A DNA stretch of 64,000 nucleotides from Burhinus oedicnemus (lineage: Eukaryota; Chordata; Aves; Charadriiformes; Burhinidae), in contig VFFE01007878.1 in NCBI GenBank assembly GCA_008921705.1, positions 839,193-903,192 on the forward strand. The letters run 5' to 3'. The position numbers and the translations under genes are program-made. This document shows, in pieces, positions 13,086-26,000 of this stretch. The notes under the pieces were generated by a model. That model worked only from the letters and a program-made list of their open reading frames with translations. It had not been told where the DNA came from and ran no database searches. Each line of letters begins with the position of its first letter. The stretch's first letter is position 1.

Positions 13086-14937
13086 ATATATGGCTCTGAA
13101 ACTGAGCTGGTCAGAAAAAATTTTAAGGGAACCATTATCTGTCAGAAAATATGGTTCTGACAAAACTAAAAATACTTTGCTAAACTGTGTTGATTTTGCT
13201 GAATATTATTTCAAAGAGAAAAAAAAGGGGAAGAATTTTAATGTCAAAGTGCCATATTGTAGTCTTTTCTCAATAGAGAATTTCATTTTTTCCGTGACAT
13301 ATTTATTTATCCCATTCCTGTACTAGATTCTGAAACAGAAATCAAAATAAATGCAAAATATTTGCAATAACCCAAATTTACTATTCTTCCCTCTAGAATT
13401 GTACTTTCTAGAGAAATGCTGAAAAGTGTAGTTTTGTTCCAGTCAAAAATGAAAGTAAATAAGAAATTTTGTATTGCTTCACCATGGAAAATTGCTTTCC
13501 AACACACTTCTGGAAGTTTTCCATTGTAAATGTCATCTCTTTATGTTCCATGTTTACGACACATTTCTCTGCATTTGCCCTTTCCCTATGTCATTTCAAT
13601 GCTTAGTGCCTCAGTTCCTTCCAGATTAAAAGAATAGGAATGTGCATTTTGCTCTGAGAGGCAGAACTGAACGGCACTTCATAACAGTTTATATTTTTAC
13701 TAGTGAATATCTTTCTCATTCCCTGTGGCTTGGTTTCTTTATTGTCCTCAGGTTGCTTTGCGGTTTTGTTCTGCTTTCATTGATGTGCTTTATCCTTCCA
13801 GCTATAATATAATTGGAAATCTTAATCATGGTTGAAATCACTCTAAAGACAGACATGGAGAAGCAGTTCAACTCTGAGGTGGATTGGATATTTTTTCTAA
13901 GGCTTGGCTGGTCACAGAAGATCCTGGAAACCTTTGTCCTCTTCAAAAGTAGGAGTAGGAGACAAAATACAGGTTTCTTTTATAAACAAATCAGCTTTCA
14001 AAAGTTAAAAGCCCCATATCTATTTTTGAAGTCTTGGGATCTAGCCAGCGATTAATACCTTTGAAAATTTGAAGACTGCCAGTTGCTTCATCTTTCCCAA
14101 GGAAGCAGCTTTCTGAAAGCATTCTGTTACTCCTTAATCTATGGACCCTATTGGGTCTTCCTCTCCTTTAATCGCTATTTGAAGCCTAATATCTTCCACA
14201 AACTAAAACAAAAATCTGCAAAAAGCAAACATGCCTGGACTCTCACTTACATTCCTCCACAGTGAGTTTCTTTCCCCTTTCTTGTAAAAATTCTCTCTTC
14301 TGTCACCAAGAAAATTACCTCCTGCTACCGGAGGCAAACCACCTTGCTGTGTCTACCGAGCCCTGGATGCTTCCCACACACATCTTGCCTCAGAGGATCT
14401 GAAAGACAGGAAGGTTTCCTTCCTGCTGTGTGGGTTCCATCTGTGTTAAATGGATGACTGGAAGAGTGAAGCATTCCCGTCCCCATCTGCAGAACCAAGC
14501 CTATAGGCAACTATCATCATTCAGTGATACCTTAGCAACTATATCATCATACCTTGTAAGGGTAAGGTTGCTACGATGCCTGTTTTAAGGATCTTCATCC
14601 ACTCCTAAGCTTTAACATAGTAGAAGGTGGACACAAATTGGGTATCTTCTGGCACTGCCTCCTATGTGTATAATAAGCCTCTTCTTCTCTGCATCAAGAG
14701 ACACAGGCTTTTAACAGCGGATGGAGAAAGAAGGCGCTCAGTGGCCCTATTTGACTGCTTTTTAACAAAGCGAAAACTGAGAAATAGCTACCTAGTAGCT
14801 CCCACAGCCTTGAGAGAGAAACTCTCCTGAGCCCAAGCTGCAGCACAAAAGGGGGAAGATCTCTGGGTTCTTTTACAGGCAGTAACTTTGAGTAATAATG
14901 TCCCATGGTTCATTTGGTGGGAAGCGAGAGAAAAGGG
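13086..14937. other. intergenic sequence, no gene seen
   Basis: AT-rich DNA without recognisable repeats or exons. Short imperfect echoes such as CAACTATCATCAT and CAACTATATCATCAT (about 14508-14551) are present. Open frames are 80 codons or fewer and uninformative. Confidence 0.65.
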
Positions 14938-15072
14938 AGATTTTCAAGACCCGCCTGGATGCAGTCCTGAGTAATGTGCTCTAGGCATTCCTGCTTTAGC
15001 AGGGGGGTTGGACTAGGTGATCTCTAGAGGTCCCTTCCAACTCTGAAAATCCTGTGATTCCGTGATTTTGTG
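14938..15072 (+). mobile_element. CR1 LINE 3' end (5'-truncated)
   Basis: Reading plus, the segment has TTCAAGACCCGCCTGGATGC (the end of CR1 ORF2), CTGCTTTAGCAGGGGGGTTG, GACTAGGTGATCTCTAGAGG and TCCCTTCCAACTCT. It ends in degenerate tail repeats TGTGATTC/CGTGATTTTGTGA. This order matches the last 130 bases or so of a CR1 insertion. The element is strongly 5'-truncated and has diverged from the family in the tail. Confidence 0.9.
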
Positions 15073-18000
15073 AAAGTCCCAGGTAGCCAGAAAGAGGTAG
15101 GAAACATGACTGAAATTTTCTGAAAGATTTCTTGTCATAATACAAATAGCCACACCAGTCTGCAAGGAAACGCTTGTTTCGGCTCCTTCTGTAACATCTG
15201 CTGTAGGAATCAAGTCAGAAGGACTTAACAGTATTCAACATAACATAAATGCACCACTCGCACACATTCTCTACACACCCCTGAATTGCCTTAGGCAATA
15301 TTTGAAGTCACTGCATAGGTTTTTTCCTGTGTATTTTGGACATCGGGGAGAGGTGAAACACATCATTGATATGTGAATACAAACACATTGTGCTTGCATA
15401 TACTTACGTAAACCTTTTGCATAAGTACAGCTGAGATCAATTTTGGCCCTTGCTGGGAAAGGATTGATCCTTTCTGATGGCTCTCTGTCCCCAGAAGGGA
15501 GCTGTGCCTTCCCAGCTGCCAGCCAGCCCATAACCTGTGGATCTCAAGTGACCTGCAAGGTGTTTACTTTCTGGAGCAGTGTTCATTCCCGTTGTTGGGC
15601 ATTTTCCTTGCAGTTTTAAAACCTGGTTCAGTGACCACACCAAAAGGGATTTTGCCAGTAAGGGATACAGGAAGGCCTCCCGAGAGGCTGGGGTGAGGCA
15701 GTCTGAGGGACCACTGCCATTTCGAGGCCACGCTGTGCAGAGAAGACTTAAACTCACATTTCCACACCACGTTCAGCCCTGTGATGGTGGTGCAGCGAAC
15801 TTGATGCAGGGATATATGTTGGATATTACCTTATGCTTTTGGTTTTAACATCAGAATTAAGCAAATAATAATGAAAAAATTCTAGTCAAGAATAAATCTA
15901 TAAATTACTTCTAGCACAAATAGTGCAGTCTGCCCATCATGAAATATGTGTGCATGTCTGTGATAAAAATAAAGTGCCATTAATCTTATTTCAATTCCTT
16001 CATCCAGATCCAATATTTGATAATTAGCTTTAACTACTCCTAAGGTGTTACTCTTGCTCATGTCCATCCACACACTAAAATGCCTGGCATTTAGTAGCAA
16101 ACACGAAAGAGACTGATCTTCCCGGGACAGGACTGAGCTCATCTGCTGGACAAGCATTTCCCCTGCTCTACGGGAAGTAAAACATTTCAGATTCCAGTAG
16201 CCTTTCAAAATATTTCAATCCTCAGTCAACATCAAGGATTCTTTTTTAATGGACATTAAACACACATACATAGACATGTCCAAATTTGTTGCCCAGAAAA
16301 TGCTAGAAAAAGGACTTCGACACTTGCAGATTAAATATCATCATATACTGAAATAGTAATGATTAGCAAAGCCAGCAGGCATGCGGGTAGCACTCGAGTA
16401 AGAGAAGCATAGTTGAAACTATGTCCTAGAAGTTTAGTCAATGGAGCAGGAAGCATATTCTTATTTCACCTTTGATTTAAAAAGTATAAATAAAATCACT
16501 TGCCACTCTACTTATGCAAATGCAAAATTAAGGCAAACATTACCAATTTCATTGAATCTGCATTAGGAAGGCCAAATCTCCTGTGAAAACGGTGCTGAAG
16601 TATTATTGACTGTGTTACCTTCTAGCTTAAGGGGCTAAGGTATTGCCAGATCAAAGAGGTCAAGTTTTAAATAACAGTGGTTATTTCAGATCCAGGGAAT
16701 GCTATTAAAGTTAAAAGCAGTTATAATGCAACTTAATGCCTTTGCCTGTTTTATTTACATTTTATTCCCAGCATGTAACAAAAAGGTTACAGAAAAATAA
16801 CCACCTGAAGGAAAAAAGGAATTTCATGATGATCTCACTTTCAATTATTTACTGTTAGATGGTTAGATTCTGACACTCTTTTTCACATTATTGCCTTAGT
16901 CTATAAATACTTTAACTAATTTCAATTGTAGTATGTCTTTGCTTCCATAAAATCAAGAGGATGGGAATCTGGCTTTTAAATTCTGCAGGAAAAAATCACT
17001 GCAGTTTATTCTGAATCATATCTACTGACTGATGTTTTGCTGTCCCACAGGGAATAAGACAAAATATTTTTAATTCTTCCTTTGGTTAGCAGATGGGTCT
17101 TTAGATACAAAGCTGACTCAATGAGTAGACACACTGTCAGTAAAGCATTATCTTTGGACATGTACCACTTACCAGAAAGGCAATATTTTATTAGCAAGCT
17201 AAAAAAATTCATATCTCATTTATAGGAGAGGTGAAAATCAAAGTAGAACATTGCAACCTACCTGCAACTAGCCATTCAATTCACCGATTGTCTATAATGT
17301 GAACAGAAAACACAGTGCTCAACAAGTAGCATGCATAATTCTGCCTACTTCCCGCTCCCGTAATTCCAACAAATTCCATGAAGTTGCTGCCAGACTACGT
17401 AAGGGAAACCCAAAGTCGAAACAACTCCATTATGTAACTTCGTCTGCTGAAGTAAATTAATTTGGAGTGGCAGCATACAAGTAACCTTATTTGTTTTATT
17501 TATGAGTTACTTGTCTCAGGTCTCACCTTCCAATAGGAACTTAGGCCTGTGCCTCTAAATACATGGCTTCTTGAAAGTGACTGTTAGTGCTCCTGAGAGA
17601 TACTGCAATTTGATTTCTGACTCCAGGTCACAAAACTATCAAGTGAGTTTCTATTTTCTCGGTTTTCTGGGCAAGCAGGTCAGCAGGTCTCCTGTGAGAC
17701 TGATTAAGCTAGACAAAAGTGGATCACGCTCTGGTTTGGATAAAACTATGTGCTTGAGAACCATAGTGTTAAAAGCTGACATTAGTCCAAATAGTCTTGT
17801 GGTGGGTGGGAGAGCTGGAACGTTACTGGTTTACACGAACATTTTCATTACAATAAATCTGCGCTTTCACCTACACAGAAATACTATAAAATGCCTATTG
17901 GAATATTATCATGCCACATCCAGATTCATTATCCTGTTTTAAAATGGAGTGTTAAAACCGGTGCATTAGCTGAGGTCATTACAGTACTGCTATCAGATAA

Positions 18001-21000
18001 TTTCAGTGCTTACACTAATTAAAATGACGGCATTATAAAAGAAGAAACCCATCTCGTGAGGCTCAAAGGCTCAGGATCAAAATGGGCATTCCAGGTTGCT
18101 TGTGGAGAGCTTTAGGGGAGCAGGAATTACATGACCATGGCTTCATGCTCTTGTCATCTCCCCTGAACCGGTCTGCCCTGGCTGCCATGCAGGCAGAATC
18201 AGCCGAGGGGCACAGCCACTCTTCGCCACCAGGAGAGTCATACAGGTGCAACTATAAACACATTTGCAGAAGCCTGCTGTCTCAGGCAACGGAGGAATGC
18301 TGGCAACTAAATATTCACTGGTTTACCTTTTCAAGGGAAGGACAGTCTTCAGAGAAGCCACCTGTTTCTTGATTTCTGCAGTCTCTATCATGGTAGACAC
18401 TGGTAAAACCCTGTAGACCACTTCAGATCAGCCGGCTTTCCTGTGACCAGTCTGGATCTTGAATACCTCCTTTAAACATTTTTAGGCACTGTGTGAATTG
18501 ATTTACCACCAGATACAGAGAAAATGTATTAATTTTTTCCCCTTTTCTTTTTTTAAACTCAGCTATTTTTTCACTAGCATTGGGGTAAAATGGGGAAAAA
18601 ATGCTAACACATGTTAAAAGCCCATTAGAAGATTCTCCCAGGTGTCACTGTCCCCCATTGCTACCAGAAGGCAATAAAACAGTTCACACTAAACTCCATG
18701 ACAAATTTGATTTTTTGAAAAATTCCAAACCGAGCATTTTTAGAATGCAAAATTACTTTTGCTCCTTGAAGCATGGTTGACAATAAAAGACTAGTCTGAT
18801 ACAGCTGTAACATTTGTAAAAGTAGTTATTTTCCAAATACTTTTGACATACTGTTGTTTCAAAATCTACTAAAGGTTATTATGAAATGAGATTTATATAT
18901 TAAGTGATCTGATTGGCTGTTACAATATTTATGATAAAATCATCATGTAGGTAAGATATAATTAGCTTCAACTTCTTAGCTTTACAGTGAAAATAATTTC
19001 ATTATGGTATTCATTTTTCAAAGCTTCACAGCAGAAAAAACAAATGTGAAAAGGAAAAAGAGTAATCAGTTTTTAAATGTGTTTTCTTCATGAGAAGTTA
19101 CTGAAGCAGAACATGAACCAGCCTGTTGCTAGTTTCATGAAAGAAATAATGGAACTGTAGTTCAGACCTTACTTTTCAAAGAGATCATGTTCTATCTTCT
19201 TTGACAAATTGTATGAAGAACATAAAAACTATAATGGTCATGATTATAAGAGATTATATTATTTTATAACTTCATACACAGAAAAGTGCTACAGTGTTTC
19301 AGAGCAGATTAGAGAGTATGCACAGAAAAGATGCAATGTCAAAAAAATGAACAGTAGAATTGATTTTCACAGAGTTGAAAAAAATTTTAATAGCTGAGAT
19401 CAGAAATGCAATTTATTATGTATCAGAACTTCATAATTTGGGTTATAAGTAAAGCCACACCTTCCTTAAGGGACAGGTCTAGATGAGTTTCTGGTAACTG
19501 CTTAAGTAAACTTGAGTTAGGCAGCAAGCAGGTTTATTTGAATTGAGAACCACATACTCTAACATGATGCATAACTCTGATGCCACTGTATATTAAGCTA
19601 GTGCAGAGTGTGCAGAATTTTTCTGGGTGGTTTGACATGCTTGTTTTTCTGCAACACATCTAATCTGATATAAATATTGGTGTGGATGCCTTCGAGCTTG
19701 TATACATGGAAACATTTTCCCACCAGCTACAGAGCAAACAAAGTTTATTCCCTTAAACCTATGTCAGTATGATTCCTCCCAATGGACTCCAGCCCTGTAT
19801 AACAAGGAGTGGGTCTGAAGTAATGATTTTGATTAAAAAGCTCTGGTTTGTAACCAACTCTTAAATCACTCACACTCCAGAATTAGATATTTTTATTATA
19901 GAAGGCGTTAGCAGTTATGGGTCAGAGAAAAGGATGGGATCCAAAAAATGTCAGGAGTCAATTAGACATAAAGATGCTGTTGCAGATGGTGGACTCACAT
20001 AAGTCTTCTGTGCAATAACAGATCTCAAGCAAAAGCATGAGAAAATGTCATTATGGTGGATAAGGTTATAGGATGCAAGAAAGACTAGAAAAAGAGGGAA
20101 ATATAATTTAAGACTAAAAACTAGTAAGCTATCGTTTTGATAGGCAGAAAAGAATAACTCAAGAACAGTGGGTGGATTGATGTGCCCCATTGACGCAAGA
20201 ACATTGTGGCACTTAACTCAAATTTTATAACCCTTCAGCTGTGGGCGGGATGAAAGACAACTGGAAGAGAGGAAGAGATACCAGGCAAGGACTCCATGGA
20301 AGCAGAGCAGCAGAGCACGTCACTTGTGTCAGTTTCTTCTGATTTGATATTGGGGTACATCTAGGCTCTCAGACCACAAAAGCTCCAAGTTCCTGGCTTG
20401 GGGACACACCTCAGCTGTGTCTGGACTCTGCACTGGATCAAGACCCAGGCATGGATCTGACCACCCTACCACTGAGGCAAGGTGGCAAAGCCACTGAAAG
20501 GATACCAAAAACAGCCTCAGGGCATGTTATTAGGCATCTTATTTTGAAGAAGGTGAGGATCAGGACCCTGTGGCAGGCTGTGCTCCTTGCCAGCCACTAT
20601 GTGTGTTCCCAGCAAAAGACACTAAGAAGTTAAAAAAGAAACTGCTTGAGAAAGCAGCTCAACTTCTGATCTTTAGTTTACTCTGGCTTGCATCCAAGAT
20701 TCTCAAAGGAAAAATGATATCTTAAAACTTTAATTCAAAGACTTCACAGTATTCTTAAATATATTCAGTGAAGGGGATAATGTCAATATCAACAACATTA
20801 AGAAACACTCTGAGTAGAAATTTGTATGCTCTTTGAAATAAGTATATTACCTACGAAAAAGTGTTTCTCTTGCCAATTTCTAATTGAAACATGCCCTAAG
20901 AGTGTGAATTTTAGGCCCTTCTGAAATGGGGTGACAAAGTAAATTTTTATACAAGTTTCCATTAAGTGATACTATTTCATTTATGGAAATGACAGAGGAG

Positions 21001-21005
21001 TCTAT

Positions 21006-21025
21006 TTTGTTTGTTTGTTTGTTTG
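21006..21025 (+). repeat. (TTTG)5 microsatellite
   Basis: Five perfect TTTG units, flanked by T on the left and CAAAC on the right. Confidence 0.95.
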
Positions 21026-21303
21026 CAAACTGTCTTTCGTATTATCTTTCAAACCTCAATTAAACATACTTTGGTATCATATAAAAAGTGTGCATATGCA
21101 CCAACTAAGCAGAAGAGTTAATTAGCTGAAATATGCCAGCTCCACACCAAGGGAACTATGAATATTCATTGGCTCAGTTACACAACAGGTAATCAACTAT
21201 TCCGTTTACGAATAATGTCAATAGTGCCATCAGTTACTGCGTATTTTCTCGGAAAGCTACTTTTAAAAACATTCTAAGCTCATAATTCAGGTCTTTTGAG
21301 AAG

Positions 21304-21356
21304 TATACACACACATACATACCATATATATGTATTTAGAAGTATATATACATATC
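21304..21356 (+). repeat. AC/AT alternating simple sequence
   Basis: Runs of ACACAC, ACATACAT and TATATATG/TATATATAC form an interrupted purine-pyrimidine alternating tract of about 50 bases. Confidence 0.85.
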
Positions 21357-22929
21357 TAAAATTATTCTGGAGCTTATGAACACCAGCATGTGGGAGTGCA
21401 TGTGCTTCTCAAACTATCAATGTCATACCCTACATGGGGTTCAGCACGTAGCAAGTGGACTCGGCAGCTCATGCTGTGCTGTTCAGGACTCAAAGCTGTG
21501 AGTACGCAGCACCGCATGGCACCACATTTTGTGCTAGCCCATGGGACACTTATGCAACCGGACTCAAGGCATGCAGGGTCAGTATTTGTGAGAAAAGATG
21601 CTCCTTCAGGCTAAAAGGGGAGTAGGAAAGCAGAGCATGGCAGAGGGAAAACCAGTTCTAATGCAGAACCGAAGAACTATCCAAATTTAAAAAACAAACC
21701 AATCTAAAATTTTGCTTTGCTTGTGGTCAGTCTATATGGATAGAAGTCATGTCTTTTTTCACCCTTCATTTCATGGAGTTACGACCTAAAAGCAGCTGTA
21801 TTATCCTACAGCTCTGCTGAAACTTGTCATCATTTACTCCTGTATGCCACCACTTAATGACCACAGAAGATGAGAGGAATGAGTCCTTACATCTCCCTAG
21901 AGCTTCATCCGTATTTCATTGGCATTTTCCCATGGTAGCCTTTAGTTTCTTCCTACTCAAAGCCCTAGCGATTAAGGTTTAAATTGCTTGTAAGGAGATG
22001 CCTTGCATCACTGAGTTGTTCTTACAGACAATTATGGAAAGGCCTCTGAAAATTCCCAATGGCAGCCAGTGTATTTCTCCTCCTGTGGGCATACGTCTGC
22101 AACACAGCTTCAGGACCATGGGAAAAGCGAACACAGAGAAAAGCAGAAGCTGTGCCGGAAGCAGAACAAGTTACACCCAAAGGGCTGGTGGCTGTGGGCA
22201 AAATCAAACACCAGTCTGTATGTCAATACAACCCTTATTGCATTGTTAGCTCTCACATAGATACACAAATATTTATTGCTGTTTCTTCTCCAAATGAAGG
22301 TCACTTGTCTCCATACATTCTGAACAGGTACATAATCAGATTGTGAATGTTCACTTCCATACTTATCATTATACCAAAAATGCAGTGTTATTAGCATCTG
22401 TTTTATACAGTCTTTATGGCAGATGACAAAGAGGAATGTTAGCGGGTCACTCTAAGCTGCAAAAATAATGGTTCTCAGGAAAGGTGTAAGTCAGGGTAAC
22501 ACGTATGTTCCCTAAATATATAATATAAATATTTTATGACTTTTAGAATTCTTTCCAGTTTGTTGAAGATCAGTGAAACTCAAAGTATGCATACTGTTTC
22601 CTCTAACAGCAGGAATAATTGTGTTAGCAAATCATTTTCTTGCATTATGGCAATCAGGCTCTGTTAAACCAGTTATGATTTCCCAAGTCTTAAGGAACAG
22701 TACACAAATAGTACATAATTATGCAATTGAAAATATCATAGTATATATGGGAGCAGAAATAATGGCCCAGAAGGAAGTTTTAATTCTAGCGCTTCTTTAA
22801 TTTTGAGACATTGCTGCATATGGGCAGGTCAGAGAAAGAGCGGGATGTGTAGCATTTCACAGGACTCAGAAAAAAACAAGCCATTCCCCCTGATCCTCCT
22901 TCATACTGCCTGACATTGGGCTACCACTT

Positions 22930-23075
22930 CACAGGATCACAGACTGGCTGAGGTTGAAGAGACCTCTGGAGGTCAGCTAGTCCAACCCCCCTGCTCAAGC
23001 AGGGAGACCTGGAGACGGCTGCCCAGGACCACGTCCAGACTGCTTTGGAATATCTCTAAGGATTGAGACTTGCCA
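22930..23075 (-). mobile_element. CR1 LINE 3' end (5'-truncated)
   Basis: The plus strand shows the reverse complement of a CR1 tail: CACAGGATCACAGACTGG, GAGACCTCTGGAGGTCAGCT, AGTCCAACCCCCCTGCTCAA, then ATATCTCTAAGGATTGAGAC from the ORF2 C-terminal region. The element therefore reads on the minus strand and keeps only its last 145 bases or so. The tail repeats are degenerate, which suggests a fairly old insertion. Confidence 0.88.
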
Positions 23076-26000
23076 CATAGATGCTTGCTGTTTGGGCTAA
23101 TGGCACAGCTGACAACTGTGTAACACAGTTGTAATCTTATAAGTGGATCAACACTGTTAGGAAATGAGAACCATGAATATTTCACGATAGCAAATGAATG
23201 GAGAGAAATGGGAATCGGTTCTATTGCTGCTGCACAGTAAGGGGGGGTCTAGTGAGTACAGGCACTTCTGCTCATTTCCCCAGTGTTTGATCTGCCTCCC
23301 ATAGGCTTACATAATTCATCCCTTGCAAATCTATACCCAGCATTTCACAGTTCCTCAGATCCTTCCATCCAGCTCATTTTCTCTTCTAATTTGCTGCTTC
23401 CTTGCTCTGAGTATACCCTGACTTTCTTTACACCCAGACACAAGTTAGTCACACAGATGTCGTCATGCCCGCTTACCACTGGCTTCTGGCTTTCTTTTTT
23501 CTAAGTTGTCCAGTCTTCTTTTCTTTCTGGGTGCTATTTCATCTTTCTGTTTCCCCAGTCCCAGCATTTCCTTGATATCCTGTATGATTCCTGTTCATCT
23601 TCTCATACCATTATTCTCATGTGTGTTTTCCCCATTCATCTAATTCCCGTCTTGATTAGATTTTGTGTGTCCTACACTAACACCCACACTCAACAAAAAC
23701 CCAGTCCCCGTCTATCGTACTTTCTCTTCTTACCTCCTTTTCCTTGACGTGGTCCCTTTTTCCTAACATTTTCTCTGATACCTTGTTCTTAAAAAGATCT
23801 CGATCCTGCATTTAGAACAGACACAACATTTTCAAGAACAGATTTCTGAAGTGCAAGCTTTAAAGAGCTTATAACCTTGGACAGCTTCTCCTGTATCACA
23901 GTTCTCCATGCCCTCAGACGTGCTGACGTAACTCTTTATTAAGCTACATGTTAAACCAGATCACTGAAGCCTCCAAAACAGAAGTGTTTGGCTGATTTGA
24001 CATTTTCCCTGAGATATTCAAAGAGAAGTATCATCAACATAGAAAATTTCAATCTCCATATTGAAGAAATGAAATCTTAAAAGCAGATGAGAATGTTATC
24101 TTACAGTGCACGATGTTGGACAGCCTTAAATAAAAATCTCCACATGACACCTGGTAAGACAAGGCACAATTTATAGACTTCTCTTTTCTGTTCATTCAAC
24201 AGACCTGACTTTGCCGTAAAGCAAATATATAGTTTAATGGTACAACGTGTAATGTTAGTAATCTCCTGAAATAACTGAGATTAGTGAACCAAGGGACATC
24301 TACAGAGTGCATGGTCTGTTGCCACTCAAGGAGTAGCATGAGACCTGTTCCTTGTACAAATATGTATCTTTTGGAGTACATGCTTGATCTCAAATGATGA
24401 GGAAGAGATTGTATGCGTTTTTTGCTTTCCTGTTTGCACTGAGGAAAATATCATCAAAGTAGAACACAAGCTCTAACAATTTGTGCTGGAAGGTATTCGG
24501 TTTGCCTACCCAACAAAAATGAATAGTGCACAATGCTCATGCTGGTGTTTGTCATAGACAAAACCCCTTAATGTTAAGAGATTACTGAGAAAAATAGAAA
24601 GGACTTCCAAGACAAGAACATATCACTGGTGTTTGATGTTACCAAACAGACCATGTAAGCAATGATTAAATGCAATTTTTCAAAAAGAAAAGATGCAACA
24701 GCAATTACTTTTTTGTCAAGTAAGGAAAAGACCTTAAAGACACGAGATAATCTACTGATGTGGATGAGAATGCAAGTATTTGTTTCTTTACAGGCATCTA
24801 TTGATCATGGCAGATGAGAAGACTAACCAGTGTATACATCTACCTGCTCTCAAATGCGGATGAATGCTAACTTTATTCTCAGTTTTAGAAGAGCTAAAAA
24901 CTCAGCAGAATTGATCATTGGATGCAACGATATTCCTGTGATGTTTGTGTTTTCATCAAAACTTCCAAAAAACTTCTCAACAGATAAGCAAAACCAAAAG
25001 AGGAAAACATACTGCTGATTTATTAGAGAGGTACTGTTGACCTGCCAAGGCATATAAATACATATGAATTCTCTAATATTAATTTATACGGGATAGATAA
25101 ATTATAGTGGAAATTTTAAGGATAAAAAAAAACAAACATAGGAAAACACACCCACCAAAAACCCCAGTAAATAACTAATTCCTTTCCCCTCCACCCACAA
25201 ATTCCCAAACACATGCTGGTATTTTCCATTTCATTGTAACCAGGTGTTCTAATTCAAACAGGAACAGTAATTTTCACTTAGCAATTTTGTATTTTAAAGA
25301 GCCATTTAACACTGTATGTACATTTGCAATGAACATCCTACTCATCTTCTGTGTAAGTTACAGAACAGAAGTCATTCACTGTGGGGTACAGTCCTGTTTT
25401 CTAAGGTTTGTCCCAGTTTTTCTGTAAAATAGAATGGTACTTCTTATCTATATTTAAACCAAAGCTGGATTATGATGAACATAACAGCAGAGATGCTTTC
25501 CATACTTCATCTTTTATGTAGTGTCTAGCATTGGGATCTCCATAATCATGTACATGTTCAGCCTATTTCAACTGTTTCTCCTCATTTCTCTTTTATCAAG
25601 GCTTCTTTCATAGCTATTCATCTTAATTCACCACTCAGGTCTTGTCTCCTTACTCAAATTAATGGCCATTATTCACCTCTTGTTGACATTTATGTGCCCT
25701 CCTTATTAGAATAAATGCCTTCCTTTTTATTTGGGGTTGGGTATGTGAAGCGGGTGTGCAGTGGTGTGTGTGTATACACTTGTCTGACACCTAGACTTCT
25801 AGAAATACATGCAGAACCTTTAGAAAGAGTTAGTGGCATACAATAAAAGCAGCATCTTTAAAATTTTTCAATCTGTTGTCAGTCTTATCCAGATGATCTT
25901 GCTTTGACAAACGGCATATTGGCAGACCTGTGCTGAAAATATATGTACACAGAAAGAGATACTATAATCTGAAAATCAGTTGTAAGAAAGACAACTGGAT

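Larger units (their letters stand above)
15073..22929. other. intergenic sequence, no gene seen
   Basis: Nearly 8 kb with no recognised transposon. Open frames are at most 123 codons and without domains. Two simple repeats at 21.0 and 21.3 kb are listed separately. The stretch around 21115-21240 is rich in TTAATTAG/ATATTCAT-type homeodomain-like sites and could be a conserved non-coding element, but conservation cannot be seen here. Confidence 0.6.
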
